A stretch of DNA of 64,000 nt, taken from Balneolaceae bacterium. Lineage in GTDB: Bacteria; Bacteroidota; Rhodothermia; Balneolales; Balneolaceae. Shown here one piece after another: positions 18,215-27,497 of this stretch. Both the position numbers and the translations under genes were made by a program. The notes under the pieces are model-generated. The model worked only from the letters and a program-made list of their open reading frames with translations, was not told the origin of the DNA and did not search any database. The stretch's first letter is position 1, and the number at the start of each line of letters is the position of its first letter. Location: contig JAGYJQ010000001.1 in assembly GCA_018401935.1 (NCBI GenBank), positions 310,001 to 374,000 of the forward strand, read 5' to 3'.

Positions 18215-19545
18215 TAGAAGAGTCTCAGCACGTCGTTAAAGATGACGAACACCATCAAGCTAACCAACAATAGGAAACCAATATTTTGTGCCGCAATCTT
18301 CACTTTCTCGGTTGGTTCTTTACGGGCTATTCCTTCATAAATCAAAAAAGCTAAGTGTCCCCCATCTAAGGCCGGTATAGGGAGTATATTCATAATAGCC
18401 AAGGTGATACTTAATAATGCTGTTATTTCCCAAAACCCAATCCATCCTGCTTGATCAGTGGCTTGTTTAGTTAGACTGGCAATGGCAATAGGCCCGCCAA
18501 GATTTTGCCGAACAGAAATGTCACCAGAAAACATTCTAGTGAACCCCCCAATAATGCCCATGGTTTGTTCCCCAACTTGCTCCCAACCTTCTACAATAGA
18601 CTCCCCAAAGCCAAGTTTTGTAGTGGTAGCACCCGATTGTGCTAGGGTAGGTGCCGCTATGCCTATGGTTCGATTTTCTGTGGGTTCGATGCTCATTGCA
18701 ATGGTTTGTCCCTCACGTTCTATGACAAAATCGATAACACCTGAAGATTCACGTATTGCTTGGGTTAACTCCATCCAATATGCAATAGACTCCCCATTTG
18801 CCGAAACAAAGCGATCTCCCGCTTGTAGGCCCGCATCCTCTGCAGGTGATCCAAGAGCTACACTCGAAATAATGGGCGGATATACATTAATCGCATGGAT
18901 AAATGGTTGTTCTTGAAGACTATCTAAAATGGTTGAAGGGATAAATAAATCCATCGTCATTCCATCACGTACCACTTGATAGGTTAAGTTGCTACTAGTC
19001 AGCTCGGAAACAGTTACCAATTCTTCAAAAGCGTCCACAAAATTTCCATTAACACCAACAATTTTGTCGTCAGTTTTGAACCCTACACGTTCAAGTAAAC
19101 TATTCTCGGGAATATAAATACCGCTAACCTGTTCGATAGGTAGGCTTAATTTACCTTGACTCCAATTCATTCCCGTATAGATAAAAAAGGCAAGAATCAT
19201 ATTAAATATAACCCCTGCTGTGATTACAACCATCCGCTGCCATATCGGTTTAGAGCGATATTCCCAAGGTTGTGGTTCGGACGCTAAATGCTCGGTGTCC
19301 ATACTCTCATCTACCATGCCGGATATTTTGACATACCCACCGAGTGGGGTTGCACCAATACAATAATCTGTATCGCCACGTTTAAAACCCCAAATACGGG
19401 GTGGAAAGCCCACCGAAAAACGTTCGACTCTCATACCAAACATTTTAGCCGCCAAAAAGTGCCCTAACTCATGTATAAATACAAGAATCATTAGTGCACC
19501 AATGAAGATGAAGATGGTTTGTGTTAGTTCAAGTAGTTGTTCCAT
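18214..19545 (-). CDS. rseP: Site-2 intramembrane metalloprotease RseP
   Basis: This zinc protease cuts membrane-bound anti-sigma factors or leftover signal peptides within the membrane. HELGH at residues 25-29 is the zinc motif in the first membrane segment, and NILPIPALDGGH near the C-terminus holds the third ligand. Two PDZ-like regions lie between, around VGFKTDDKIVGVNG and DAGLQAGDRFVSANG. The 443-residue length is normal. It overlaps the end of dxr by 17 bp, a neighbourhood common in bacteria. Confidence 0.93.
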   Translation of the reverse strand: MEQLLELTQTIFIFIGALMILVFIHELGHFLAAKMFGMRVERFSVGFPPRIWGFKRGDTDYCIGATPLGGYVKISGMVDESMDTEHLASEPQPWEYRSKPIWQRMVVITAGVIFNMILAFFIYTGMNWSQGKLSLPIEQVSGIYIPENSLLERVGFKTDDKIVGVNGNFVDAFEELVTVSELTSSNLTYQVVRDGMTMDLFIPSTILDSLQEQPFIHAINVYPPIISSVALGSPAEDAGLQAGDRFVSANGESIAYWMELTQAIRESSGVIDFVIEREGQTIAMSIEPTENRTIGIAAPTLAQSGATTTKLGFGESIVEGWEQVGEQTMGIIGGFTRMFSGDISVRQNLGGPIAIASLTKQATDQAGWIGFWEITALLSITLAIMNILPIPALDGGHLAFLIYEGIARKEPTEKVKIAAQNIGFLLLVSLMVFVIFNDVLRLF

Positions 19546-20704
19546 GTTGACAAATAGTTCTTGCGTAATCTCTGGTTTGCTGATCTAATTCTACGAGTGA
19601 ATCATAACTCAAAGTCGAATTAAAGCGTATTTGGTTAAGGCACCGTTCAATAACCTTTGCTATTTCAATATACTTAATTTTACCCTCTAAAAAGTACTCA
19701 ACTGCAATTTCATTAGCCGCATTTAATACAGCCGGGCCTCCATTGTGCAGTTTTACTGATTCCATGGCTAATTCAATGCATGGAAATCGTGAATAATCAA
19801 CTGGTTCAAAATGAAGTTTGTGCATCTTAGACCAGTCCATACGGGAGCTTTCTAAGGGTAATCTTCGGGGATAGGATAACGCGTAGAGAATGGGCACTTT
19901 CATATCCGGTGGACCAAGTTGTGCTTTGGTTGAGCCATCTATATAGGTCACCATTGAGTGAATGATACTTTCTGGATGAACTACTGGGGTAATCTTCTCA
20001 ATGGGCAGGTCAAATAACCAATGCGCTTCTATGATTTCTAAGCCTTTATTCATCATGGTGGCACTATCAATAGTAATCTTAGAGCCCATGCTCCAATTTG
20101 GATGTTGAAGGGCCTGCTTAACGGTTACATCTTTCATTTGTTCAAGACTAAGAGTCCTAAACGGGCCACCACTAGCGGTAATTATGATTTCTTCAATAGC
20201 TTCTTTTTCTTCACCAATAAGCGATTGAAGCATCGCACTGTGTTCGGAATCGATGGGTATTAAACTACCCTTGCATTCTTTTAAAAGTTCAGTAATAATT
20301 GCTCCCCCCACTACTAAACTTTCCTTATTGGCTAAGGCTACTTTTTTGTGGGCTTTCAGCGCATAAAAGGTAGGCGCGAATCCAGCAAAGCCCACTAAGC
20401 TGTTCAATACAATATCGATTTCTGGCAGACAAACCAGTTCATTTAATGCGAGCGGGTCAACATATGTTTTAGTTATTGCAGGGTCACCTAATTGTAGGTT
20501 CGTTTGGGTATGGCCAAGTCCTGACAAAACTGCGTAACGAGCACGGAATGTTTTTGCTTGTTCATTCAAAAGCTCCAAATTTTGATGAGCACTTAATAAA
20601 ACAATTTCGAACAACTCATGGTGCTCTTTAATAATTTCTAACGCTTGTGTTCCAATGGAGCCCGTTGATCCTAGAATAGCAATTCGGACCTTATTATGTT
20701 TCAT
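19529..20704 (-). CDS. dxr: 1-deoxy-D-xylulose 5-phosphate reductoisomerase
   Basis: Dxr makes MEP from DXP, the second step of the non-mevalonate isoprenoid pathway. The 391-residue protein has the NADPH-binding GSTGSIGTQALEI near the start, ALANKESLVVGG, and the metal and substrate segment IPIDSEHSA, followed by TASGGPFR and HPNWSMGSKITIDSATMMNKGLE. It lies 1 bp after the pgeF/yfiH stop and overlaps rseP. Confidence 0.96.
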   Translation of the reverse strand: MKHNKVRIAILGSTGSIGTQALEIIKEHHELFEIVLLSAHQNLELLNEQAKTFRARYAVLSGLGHTQTNLQLGDPAITKTYVDPLALNELVCLPEIDIVLNSLVGFAGFAPTFYALKAHKKVALANKESLVVGGAIITELLKECKGSLIPIDSEHSAMLQSLIGEEKEAIEEIIITASGGPFRTLSLEQMKDVTVKQALQHPNWSMGSKITIDSATMMNKGLEIIEAHWLFDLPIEKITPVVHPESIIHSMVTYIDGSTKAQLGPPDMKVPILYALSYPRRLPLESSRMDWSKMHKLHFEPVDYSRFPCIELAMESVKLHNGGPAVLNAANEIAVEYFLEGKIKYIEIAKVIERCLNQIRFNSTLSYDSLVELDQQTRDYARTICQHGTTT

Positions 20705-20705
20705 T

Positions 20706-21464
20706 TTACCCTATTTCGTTCAATTTTATCACTGCAGCCATCCTTCCAGCTTTTTCTGCTTCTCTTCTGAAAGAGTAAAAATCGGTGTCATCATTAAAGG
20801 TACATCCAGTATCAAGGACAATGTGAGACTCTAAAATTCCGGTGGTCACTAGTTCATCAAAAATATACCCTTTTAAGTCCACATGAGGCTTGGTACGCTG
20901 GTTTTTTTCTACAAACTGTTCTGGAAATAAATCAGCAACTTCCTGCCCCACTTCGAAGGCATCAACTGAAATACATGGGCTTATGTAGGCTTCTATTGTA
21001 GTAACATCTGCTCCAAGAGTTAACATAGACTCAATAGTTTTTCTAACAATACCCTTATGAGCCCCCCTCCATCCAGCATGGGCGGCACCAATAACCTGAT
21101 TGGTTGCATCACCCAGTAGAATGGCACCACAGTCGGCGACCTGTATAAGTAAGGATATACCAAGGGTTGAACTTACAAAGGCATCAGTATCTGGATAGAT
21201 CCCACCTTTAGTCACCACCTTAACATTGCCTGAGTGTATTTGTTGGGCTATTGCAATATGCTTTAAGGATGTATCAGTCTCTTTGGCTAAGACGTGTAAT
21301 TGTTCTAGGATGATATCTTGATTTTCATCGGAATTGAACCCTACGTTCAGCCCTGGAATACGGGCATTTTCGATGGAATAATGAGCATTTTTAAGACTGA
21401 ACCAACTTAGGATTCTAGACTCATTTAAATTGCGTGGACGTATAAATTTAAGCGGGGAAGACAT
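20706..21464 (-). CDS. pgeF: Peptidoglycan editing factor / laccase-domain protein (YfiH family)
   Basis: The 252-residue protein belongs to the DUF152/YfiH family. Members studied in E. coli remove mis-inserted L-serine-containing muropeptide precursors, while others act as purine nucleoside enzymes, so the exact activity here is uncertain. The metal-site motifs are present: QQIHSGNV, VADCGAILL, GAAHAGWRGAHKG with a conserved His, and SPCISVDAFEVG. It overlaps aroE by 17 bp and runs directly into dxr. Confidence 0.88.
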   Translation of the reverse strand: MSSPLKFIRPRNLNESRILSWFSLKNAHYSIENARIPGLNVGFNSDENQDIILEQLHVLAKETDTSLKHIAIAQQIHSGNVKVVTKGGIYPDTDAFVSSTLGISLLIQVADCGAILLGDATNQVIGAAHAGWRGAHKGIVRKTIESMLTLGADVTTIEAYISPCISVDAFEVGQEVADLFPEQFVEKNQRTKPHVDLKGYIFDELVTTGILESHIVLDTGCTFNDDTDFYSFRREAEKAGRMAAVIKLNEIG

Positions 21465-22296
21465 GAGCTAAATGTTCCTTGATTTTTGACATTGGAAATG
21501 AATGCTCTGTCCATAATTCAAAGGAACGCGCTGCCTGATAAATGAGCATAGGAAGCCCACCAATCGTAGTACAATCTTGCTGCTCTGCTTGGCGTAAAAA
21601 GGTCGTTTTCTGTGGATTGTAAACAATATCATAGCAAATAGAATCGGCTAAAAACTCGGCAAACTGTGCGTCAACTGGAGATTGTTCTGAATTTGGATGC
21701 ATGCCAAGTGGAGTGGTATTTACAATTAAATCTACCTCATCTGCATAGTCTACCCATTCATCATAAGAAATCAAATTTATAGGCAAATCGTTCTTTAGCT
21801 GTTCAGGATTTCTACTTACAACCCAGCAATCCTCCACTCCCATTTCTCTAAGCCCGTGTATAACTGCTTTGGTTGCACCACCATAACCAAAGATTAATGC
21901 AGAATCCAGTTTCACAATACCTAGATCTCTCAACGGTTGTACAAAGCCATAACTATCGGTGTTATGCCCTATTATCTTATGCCCCACCTTTTGAATACAA
22001 TTGATCACTTGCATGGCTTCGGCTAAAGTGGAATGCTGATCCACCGCATTAAACAGTGTTTCCTTATATGGCAGGGTGATGTTTGCCCCTTTAAAATGCT
22101 CCGAGTTAAAATGTGCGATAAGACTCGGTAATTCATGAACTAATACCTCTATAGCAACATACTTTAAATCTAATGCATGATGATGTATAGCTAGATTGTG
22201 CATAATAGGAGAAACACTGTGAGAGACTGGATTACCAATCAATAATAGGTGATCTCGTGAAGAAATTGGGTCGAGTAAGAATTCAGAAAACTTCAT
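21448..22296 (-). CDS. aroE: Shikimate dehydrogenase
   Basis: AroE reduces 3-dehydroshikimate to shikimate with NADPH. The open frame extends to 22317, but that extension lies inside the upstream terminator hairpin, so I start at ATG 22296 (MKFSEFLL), giving 282 residues. Motifs include IGNPVSHSVSPIMHN for substrate, GANITLPYKE with the catalytic lysine, NTDSYGF, and the GYGGATKAV nucleotide loop. It opens a run of overlapping genes (pgeF, dxr, rseP, psd, pssA). Confidence 0.93.
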   Translation of the reverse strand: MKFSEFLLDPISSRDHLLLIGNPVSHSVSPIMHNLAIHHHALDLKYVAIEVLVHELPSLIAHFNSEHFKGANITLPYKETLFNAVDQHSTLAEAMQVINCIQKVGHKIIGHNTDSYGFVQPLRDLGIVKLDSALIFGYGGATKAVIHGLREMGVEDCWVVSRNPEQLKNDLPINLISYDEWVDYADEVDLIVNTTPLGMHPNSEQSPVDAQFAEFLADSICYDIVYNPQKTTFLRQAEQQDCTTIGGLPMLIYQAARSFELWTEHSFPMSKIKEHLAHVFPA

Positions 22297-22297
22297 A

Positions 22298-22326
22298 TAA
22301 AAAAAAAGCGCAACCATAGGCTGCGC
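22298..22326 (-). terminator. Intrinsic terminator after the SRPBCC gene
   Basis: On the minus strand GCGCAGCC pairs with GGTTGCGC (one G-U pair) around a TAT loop, followed by nine U residues. It lies just after the SRPBCC stop and just before the aroE ATG. It separates two transcription units and rules out the longer aroE start. Confidence 0.85.
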
Positions 22327-22351
22327 ATTTGAAATAAATAGCTTAGTACGA

Positions 22352-22816
22352 TTAAGCGGTAATTTCTTCGGTCGGCTCTAAGGAACCCTCTTTAAAGGTG
22401 TCACTCTCGGCTAGTTTTTTAAAAGACTCTAAATCTTTAACTAGTTGACTCGCTGAATTTTCAATAAATGTTGCAAGCCCCTCAGTAGGATCACCGAAAA
22501 ATGTACGATAATCTAGTGAAAATTCAACCCTGGTTCGATTTCCGTTATCAAGCGGAGTAAATCGAATGGTGCCGGTCTGGTTGAGATTACCATTTATTGT
22601 AATCCAAGCAAAACGAGTATTTCGTAGATTATCGATTAAATTAGTTGTCCAGTGAAAAGTTTCACCATTAATAGTGGTTTTATATTCAAAAGTTTGGGAA
22701 TTGATTCGGTCTACTGAATCAATACGCTCTAGAAACTTAGGGAAATCAACTGGATTGCTTAAAAGTTCGTATACTTTTGATAAGGGTAAGTCGATTTCTA
22801 TACGTTCGTGCGCCAT
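22352..22816 (-). CDS. SRPBCC / START-like small protein
   Basis: The 154-residue protein fits the polyketide-cyclase/SRPBCC hot-dog-like fold, which binds hydrophobic ligands. It opens with IEIDLPLSKVYELLSNPVDFPKFLE, the typical start of this fold, and continues with alternating beta strands and a C-terminal helix ending in acidic residues. No catalytic residues can be assigned and the ligand is unknown. It is followed by a strong terminator and preceded by a 149-bp gap, so it is probably expressed alone or at the end of the tmk unit. Confidence 0.8.
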   Translation of the reverse strand: MAHERIEIDLPLSKVYELLSNPVDFPKFLERIDSVDRINSQTFEYKTTINGETFHWTTNLIDNLRNTRFAWITINGNLNQTGTIRFTPLDNGNRTRVEFSLDYRTFFGDPTEGLATFIENSASQLVKDLESFKKLAESDTFKEGSLEPTEEITA

Positions 22817-22965
22817 AAAATGTACCTTGGTTCTTGGAATAATAGTTATTTAGTAAACGATGAACCGTTTATGGGGAAACAGGTGAGATTCATCCATTAT
22901 GCTCCAAATTTACGCATAATATGTATAAGCCTCAATGACTAACCCGAATAAATTTATCTGTCCAA

Positions 22966-23556
22966 TTATAGGTGTTTCTGTATCTCTAATGCAATGGATT
23001 CAATGGGTTGAGCCCCATCAAGTACGATGAATCGTGGGTGCTCTTTAACCATGAGCTCATACCCTTCTATTACTCGGGTATAAAATTCATCACCTGCCAT
23101 TTCCATTCTGTCTTGGGCGCGTTCTGCTCGTCTCTGTAAGGCTAGAGTTAAGGGTATACGCAAATAAAAGGTGAGATTTGGAATGAAGCCATGTGAGGCC
23201 ATTTTATTCAGTGCATCAATATCTTTTAAAGGTAAAACTGATCGACCATACCCTTGGTACGCTGTAGTTGAATCATAAAATCGATCCAGAATAACTACGT
23301 TTCCACTCTTCAAAGCAGGGATGATTTGTTCCTGTACTAATTGTGCGCGAGCCGCCGAGAACAAAAGCAATTCAGAAACAGCGGCTATTTCATTCTTTGA
23401 ATCTAAAAGTAGAGAACGAATTTTTTCGGCAATGGAAGTCCCCCCTGGTTCACGGTAGACCCGTACCTGCTTCCCTTGAGCTTCTAGGTGCTGCTTTAGT
23501 AGGTTGATCTGGGTTGATTTACCACAACCATCTATGCCTTCGAATGTAATTAGCAT
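22966..23556 (-). CDS. tmk: Thymidylate kinase
   Basis: Tmk phosphorylates dTMP to dTDP. The 196-residue protein starts MLITFEGIDGCGKST, which contains the P-loop. It then has VYREPGGT (the DR/PGG type signature), ILDRFYDSTTAYQG and RAERAQDRME in the lid. It sits 10 bp after the PspC gene in a minus-strand row of unrelated housekeeping genes. Confidence 0.95.
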   Translation of the reverse strand: MLITFEGIDGCGKSTQINLLKQHLEAQGKQVRVYREPGGTSIAEKIRSLLLDSKNEIAAVSELLLFSAARAQLVQEQIIPALKSGNVVILDRFYDSTTAYQGYGRSVLPLKDIDALNKMASHGFIPNLTFYLRIPLTLALQRRAERAQDRMEMAGDEFYTRVIEGYELMVKEHPRFIVLDGAQPIESIALEIQKHL

Positions 23557-23566
23557 ATTAGATAGA

Positions 23567-24373
23567 TTACCATTTTTCGGGGTAGTCCAGATCCAAGGGT
23601 TCCTTATTCAATATCAAACTAAGTGCTACGTATATAAGCAGACTTGAACCCCATCCCATAAAAAAGGCTAACACAAAAATAGAACGCACCCACATAGTTC
23701 CTATCCCAAAGAAATCTGCTAGTCCACCACACACACCCCAAAGTTTCTTGTCATTCCTTGACTTGTAGAGTCGCTTTGATCGTCTCTGTTGAAAATACGC
23801 CCAAGAATAGGTGGTGGAATCTGCTTGAAAGGTATTTGTCCTGCCCCGCTCAGCATGTGAATTGTGATTATCGTGTGGACTCTTGTCGGATTCAAAAGGC
23901 GCTGATTCACCAGAGCCAAAAACATCAACATATTTGGCACTTGTTTTTTTTGAAGTTGTTGCCTGTTGTTTTGATTCTGAACCGAAACCCTCATATCTGT
24001 GTGGCTCATCAGGAGAATACTGGCCTCCGAACACATCTTTATTAATTTGTTTCTTAGATTTTTTCGTGCGTTTTTTTTCTCCTATAAAACGACTACTAAA
24101 TGCGGCCAATAGTAAAAAAATTACACCTATGTACGGTAGTGCTTCAATGGATCCGGGACCAACATTTAGGCCCATTTTGAATAAAAGAAACCCAAAGGAG
24201 GCCAATAAAATGAACGTTCCCGAAATAGTTGCTGGATTTATGTATCTAGGGTTCTTTTCTTGTTCTTCACCCAAAAAGTCTTCGAGTGTATGATCTAATG
24301 AACTCTTGCCAAAAGGCATTTCCTGATCTGTTGTTCCAGAAGGTGAGAATGATTTGTTTTTTGTCTTGATCAT
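23567..24373 (-). CDS. PspC-domain membrane protein
   Basis: The 268-residue protein has two hydrophobic segments at about residues 50-95, a charged low-complexity stretch in the middle, and a C-terminal PspC domain. That domain shows KRLYKSRNDKKLWGVCGGLADFFGI followed by a membrane segment (FVLAFFMGWGSSLLIYVALS). PspC domains in known systems sense envelope stress, but the long linker and paired N-terminal segments are not part of classical PspC, so the role here is open. Confidence 0.8.
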   Translation of the reverse strand: MIKTKNKSFSPSGTTDQEMPFGKSSLDHTLEDFLGEEQEKNPRYINPATISGTFILLASFGFLLFKMGLNVGPGSIEALPYIGVIFLLLAAFSSRFIGEKKRTKKSKKQINKDVFGGQYSPDEPHRYEGFGSESKQQATTSKKTSAKYVDVFGSGESAPFESDKSPHDNHNSHAERGRTNTFQADSTTYSWAYFQQRRSKRLYKSRNDKKLWGVCGGLADFFGIGTMWVRSIFVLAFFMGWGSSLLIYVALSLILNKEPLDLDYPEKW

Positions 24374-24403
24374 AAAAGATGATACGATAAAATAGTGACT
24401 AGG

Positions 24404-24985
24404 TTACAATAAATGAATCCCTTTCTCGCTAATATAACCATCCAATGGGACATCCCATACGTCTTTAGGCAAGGAGTAAACACTAAAACCCTCTAAAAGT
24501 AATCCAATTTTTGGGACAGAGGAGGGTATTTTAGTTAAAAAACTGTCATAAAACCCAGCACCGTAGCCCAATCTTGTCCCCTCTTTATCAATGGCCAATA
24601 ATGGCACTAATACTAAATCCAAGACGTTTAGATCCGCTTTTAATTCAGATACAGGCTCTATAACCCCCCAGTCATTTTCTTGTGTATCGTTTATATCCAT
24701 CAAATAACTATGTCGCAATTGTCTATTCTGCTCCATAATAGGCACCACCGCCTTCTTACCTTGGGTTAGGCAATAATTGATAATCTCGAGTGTATCTACT
24801 TCCCTGTTTTTGGCAATAGAAATATAACTGTGTACGGTATGAGCATGTTTAAAAACATCCCAACGAAACAAATGATGGCGAATAGCTTCATTGGTCCATT
24901 CCCACTCTCTTGCTTCGATGTCTTTTCGTTTACTTTTAAAATAAGTCCGTAATGAACGCTTGAACGATTTAGTTCGTAAATTCAT
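24404..24985 (-). CDS. 5-formyltetrahydrofolate cyclo-ligase
   Basis: This enzyme converts 5-formyl-THF to 5,10-methenyl-THF with ATP, returning a storage folate to use. The 193-residue protein has VHSYISIAKNREVDT, VVPIM, LVPLLAIDKEGTRLGYGAGFYD and the closing DVPLDGYISEKG, all family marks. It is near metF and metH, consistent with one-carbon metabolism, although bshC and the nuclease gene lie between. Confidence 0.92.
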   Translation of the reverse strand: MNLRTKSFKRSLRTYFKSKRKDIEAREWEWTNEAIRHHLFRWDVFKHAHTVHSYISIAKNREVDTLEIINYCLTQGKKAVVPIMEQNRQLRHSYLMDINDTQENDWGVIEPVSELKADLNVLDLVLVPLLAIDKEGTRLGYGAGFYDSFLTKIPSSVPKIGLLLEGFSVYSLPKDVWDVPLDGYISEKGIHLL

Positions 24986-25019
24986 ATCATAAAAAAGCTA
25001 ACTAAGGCCAATGGTTATG

Positions 25020-26795
25020 TTATAGGTCAATTAAGTAATGCTGGGTGCTATCGGTTTCATAAGCTAGCAATTTACCAAGTAGATCTTGCCAGAAGTTCTT
25101 TCCATAATGAAGCATAAAATAATTTGGATGTAGTACACGCTCCATCGGTCCTTTTGGATATAAGTACGTCTGAAGATAATGTAGCTGTCCCAACTCATGG
25201 GCATATTTGGATTCATAAGCCTTTTTAGCCTTTTTCTTTAGTGATTGTATTGCTTTACGGATTTCGTTTTCAGCCTTCCCCATACTTCCATCCAAAGATT
25301 GATCAAACGATAGAATATCAACAGCCTGAATATGGTATTGTTGTATGATATAATGTTCTAGTTTATCTAATTTAGCTTCGGGTAACTGTTCGGGTAAACT
25401 AGATAGCCATTTGTTCTTCAATGCAATAGGGGAAGCTTGATAATCTGCCAGTGAAAATGGGAATTTCTCCATTAATCGTTGCACTTTTTTCTCACGAATA
25501 GTAGCAGATAAACGGGGTATAAGGATGGGCATTTCCGTAGTAAAGAATTCATACACCTTTTTCATTTGCCCATGATACGCTATTTCTGCTGGACCCCCTA
25601 CATAGGCGATAACCGGTAGTAAATGATCTTGAAGAATAGGCCGTAAAAAAACATTGGGGGAAAACCGTTCAGGATGCACCTGGATTAGCTCTTGGAGTTG
25701 ATCCAGAGACAAATTCTCAGATCTATCCTTTTGTTGGAAGGAATACGAATCTATTGTAGTTCGTTGTAATTTAACACGTTTATCTTCCTCATTGAACATA
25801 AACCATTGACTATCCATAACGGTAACCTGACTCTGCCCTGTTCGTTCAATTACGTTTGATGTTTGATTTTTCAATAATTCCGTAATCCAATGATCGTTGC
25901 TCACCGCTTTTTGTATCGTTGGGCTAAGAAGTTTTTTAATGCTAAGGTGATTGCTACCCGCAACTAGGAATTCATGATCTTCGAATACATGGGTAATCCA
26001 TTGAGCAAAGTTTTGAGCATGTGTCTTATCCTCAGAATACGCCTGTTTAGATTCTTGTAAAAAGGATTCAATCCAAGTATTCTTTCTTATTTGAGTGCTA
26101 AGCTCAGGTGTGGCAGTGTGGCTCTGCTTTGCTGTTTTTTGGGGCGAAGCTTGCTCGTTTAAATAATGGTTACTTAACCAATCAAAAAATTCACTTTTAA
26201 TGAGACGGCTGTCCCCTTTTATCTGACTAACAGGCATTCCTAGTTGTGGTTTAAGCAACCTTTGCTCAACATCTGCATAGAATTGCCGCAGAATAGATTC
26301 CTGTTCAGAATAGCCCGAATCACTGGATAATTGATACCAATTAATTTGATTAATTTCATCGTAATCATGGTCTTCATCGGCCAACCAAAACACCGGAATA
26401 ATGGTTTTACCTAGCTCTTCTGAAATGCGTTTACTCCATTGTATCGCGCTCATTAACTTGAAATAAGTGTAGAGAGGTCCACCATACCATGAAAGTTGCT
26501 GACCGGTAACTACACAATAACTATGATCGTGTAATAATTTAGTCCGGACTGTCGATTGTGATTGTTCAATGCCTAGCAATTGGTGATAGTCCTTCAATGC
26601 GTGCACAATCTCGGCTCTTGAGGTAGAAAAAGAGTGTTGCAATGAGTCAATCTTTCTGTTAGCTAAATCTTTTAACGTATTGCTAGAAAATGGATAGAAA
26701 CTATATAACTGTTCTAAGGAAGCATCCCCCCTTGTGTATGTTGATAAGAATGAGTCGGGTTGTAAGGTAGAAAAAGGGATAGGACTAAATTTCAC
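25020..26795 (-). CDS. bshC: Putative bacillithiol synthase (cysteine-adding enzyme)
   Basis: BshC adds cysteine to glucosaminyl-malate in the last step of bacillithiol synthesis. Motifs include CVVTGQQLSWYGGPLYTYFKLMSAI and IPVFWLADEDHDYDEINQ, followed by a long helical C-terminal part. At 591 residues it is somewhat longer than the roughly 540 usual in Bacillus. Its presence means this organism probably uses bacillithiol as its main low-molecular-weight thiol, as many Bacteroidota do. bshA and bshB are not in this window. Confidence 0.9.
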   Translation of the reverse strand: MKFSPIPFSTLQPDSFLSTYTRGDASLEQLYSFYPFSSNTLKDLANRKIDSLQHSFSTSRAEIVHALKDYHQLLGIEQSQSTVRTKLLHDHSYCVVTGQQLSWYGGPLYTYFKLMSAIQWSKRISEELGKTIIPVFWLADEDHDYDEINQINWYQLSSDSGYSEQESILRQFYADVEQRLLKPQLGMPVSQIKGDSRLIKSEFFDWLSNHYLNEQASPQKTAKQSHTATPELSTQIRKNTWIESFLQESKQAYSEDKTHAQNFAQWITHVFEDHEFLVAGSNHLSIKKLLSPTIQKAVSNDHWITELLKNQTSNVIERTGQSQVTVMDSQWFMFNEEDKRVKLQRTTIDSYSFQQKDRSENLSLDQLQELIQVHPERFSPNVFLRPILQDHLLPVIAYVGGPAEIAYHGQMKKVYEFFTTEMPILIPRLSATIREKKVQRLMEKFPFSLADYQASPIALKNKWLSSLPEQLPEAKLDKLEHYIIQQYHIQAVDILSFDQSLDGSMGKAENEIRKAIQSLKKKAKKAYESKYAHELGQLHYLQTYLYPKGPMERVLHPNYFMLHYGKNFWQDLLGKLLAYETDSTQHYLIDL

Positions 26796-26802
26796 GATGT
26801 AC

Positions 26803-27417
26803 TTAACCCTTTAGTCGTTGTATTTGATCTCTCAAACTGGCCGCTTTTTCGTAATTTTCTGTTTCTACTGCTATTTGTAGTTGTTCGTGAAGTAATTCAA
26901 GTGGGCTTTTGTCATTTTCGGTTGAACGCCTTGTAGGATTTTTTTTCGGGTCAATGTGTCCATCCTCCGTTGAGCTATCTTCGTGCACTACCCCAGCTTC
27001 GTCTAGCACATGTTCATCCACATAAATGGGGCACGAAAAACGAACTGCCAGGGCAATAGCATCACTAGGTCGGGCATCTATTTCGTGACGGGAGATGGGC
27101 CCTTTTATCGATATATTAGCATAATAGGTGCCTTCTTTCAAGTGATGGACAACTACATGTTCGATTTGCCCGCCTAAATCTGTAATGATTTGCATGGCCA
27201 AGTCATGTGTCATAGGTCTAGGTGGTTTTATTTGCTCCATTTCCAGCGCAATTGCTTGTGCTTCATAGGCCCCAATAATGATAGGTAGTCGTCGATTTCC
27301 ATCTGCCTCAATCAGAATAAGCGCATACGCAGAGGCCGTTCTAGTACTTGTCGTAAGCCCAAAAATTTCCATTTCGACCATAAATTCAGCGTCTAATGTG
27401 TACTTTAGCTGTATCAA
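26803..27417 (-). CDS. Bifunctional nuclease-family (DUF151) protein with a UVR motif
   Basis: The 204-residue protein has an N-terminal BFN/DUF151 domain (about residues 10-135, with GLTTSTRTASAYALIL, LPIIIGAYEAQAIALEM and ARPSDAIALAVRF). A C-terminal UVR-type helix pair follows (LLHEQLQIAVETENYEKAASLRDQI, as in UvrB/ClpC). The BFN domain has been tied to nuclease or stress roles in plants and some bacteria. The UVR helix probably mediates protein contact. It is 7 bp upstream of bshC. Confidence 0.85.
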   Translation of the reverse strand: MIQLKYTLDAEFMVEMEIFGLTTSTRTASAYALILIEADGNRRLPIIIGAYEAQAIALEMEQIKPPRPMTHDLAMQIITDLGGQIEHVVVHHLKEGTYYANISIKGPISRHEIDARPSDAIALAVRFSCPIYVDEHVLDEAGVVHEDSSTEDGHIDPKKNPTRRSTENDKSPLELLHEQLQIAVETENYEKAASLRDQIQRLKG

Positions 27418-27497
27418 TTTTGTTCTGGATGCTGCTCATTAACCAAACGCTAATCCATTACAGATCCAAAGTAAAGATAGCATAATTTAACGTCGAA

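Noticed and set aside
22297-22317. Upstream start for aroE
   Set aside because: It lies within the terminator hairpin of the preceding gene, and the family start is at 22296.
22854-22871. Inverted repeat TAAACG...CGTTTA between tmk and the SRPBCC gene
   Set aside because: The arms are only 6 bp with no U-run and no conserved partner; it is too weak to call an operator or terminator.
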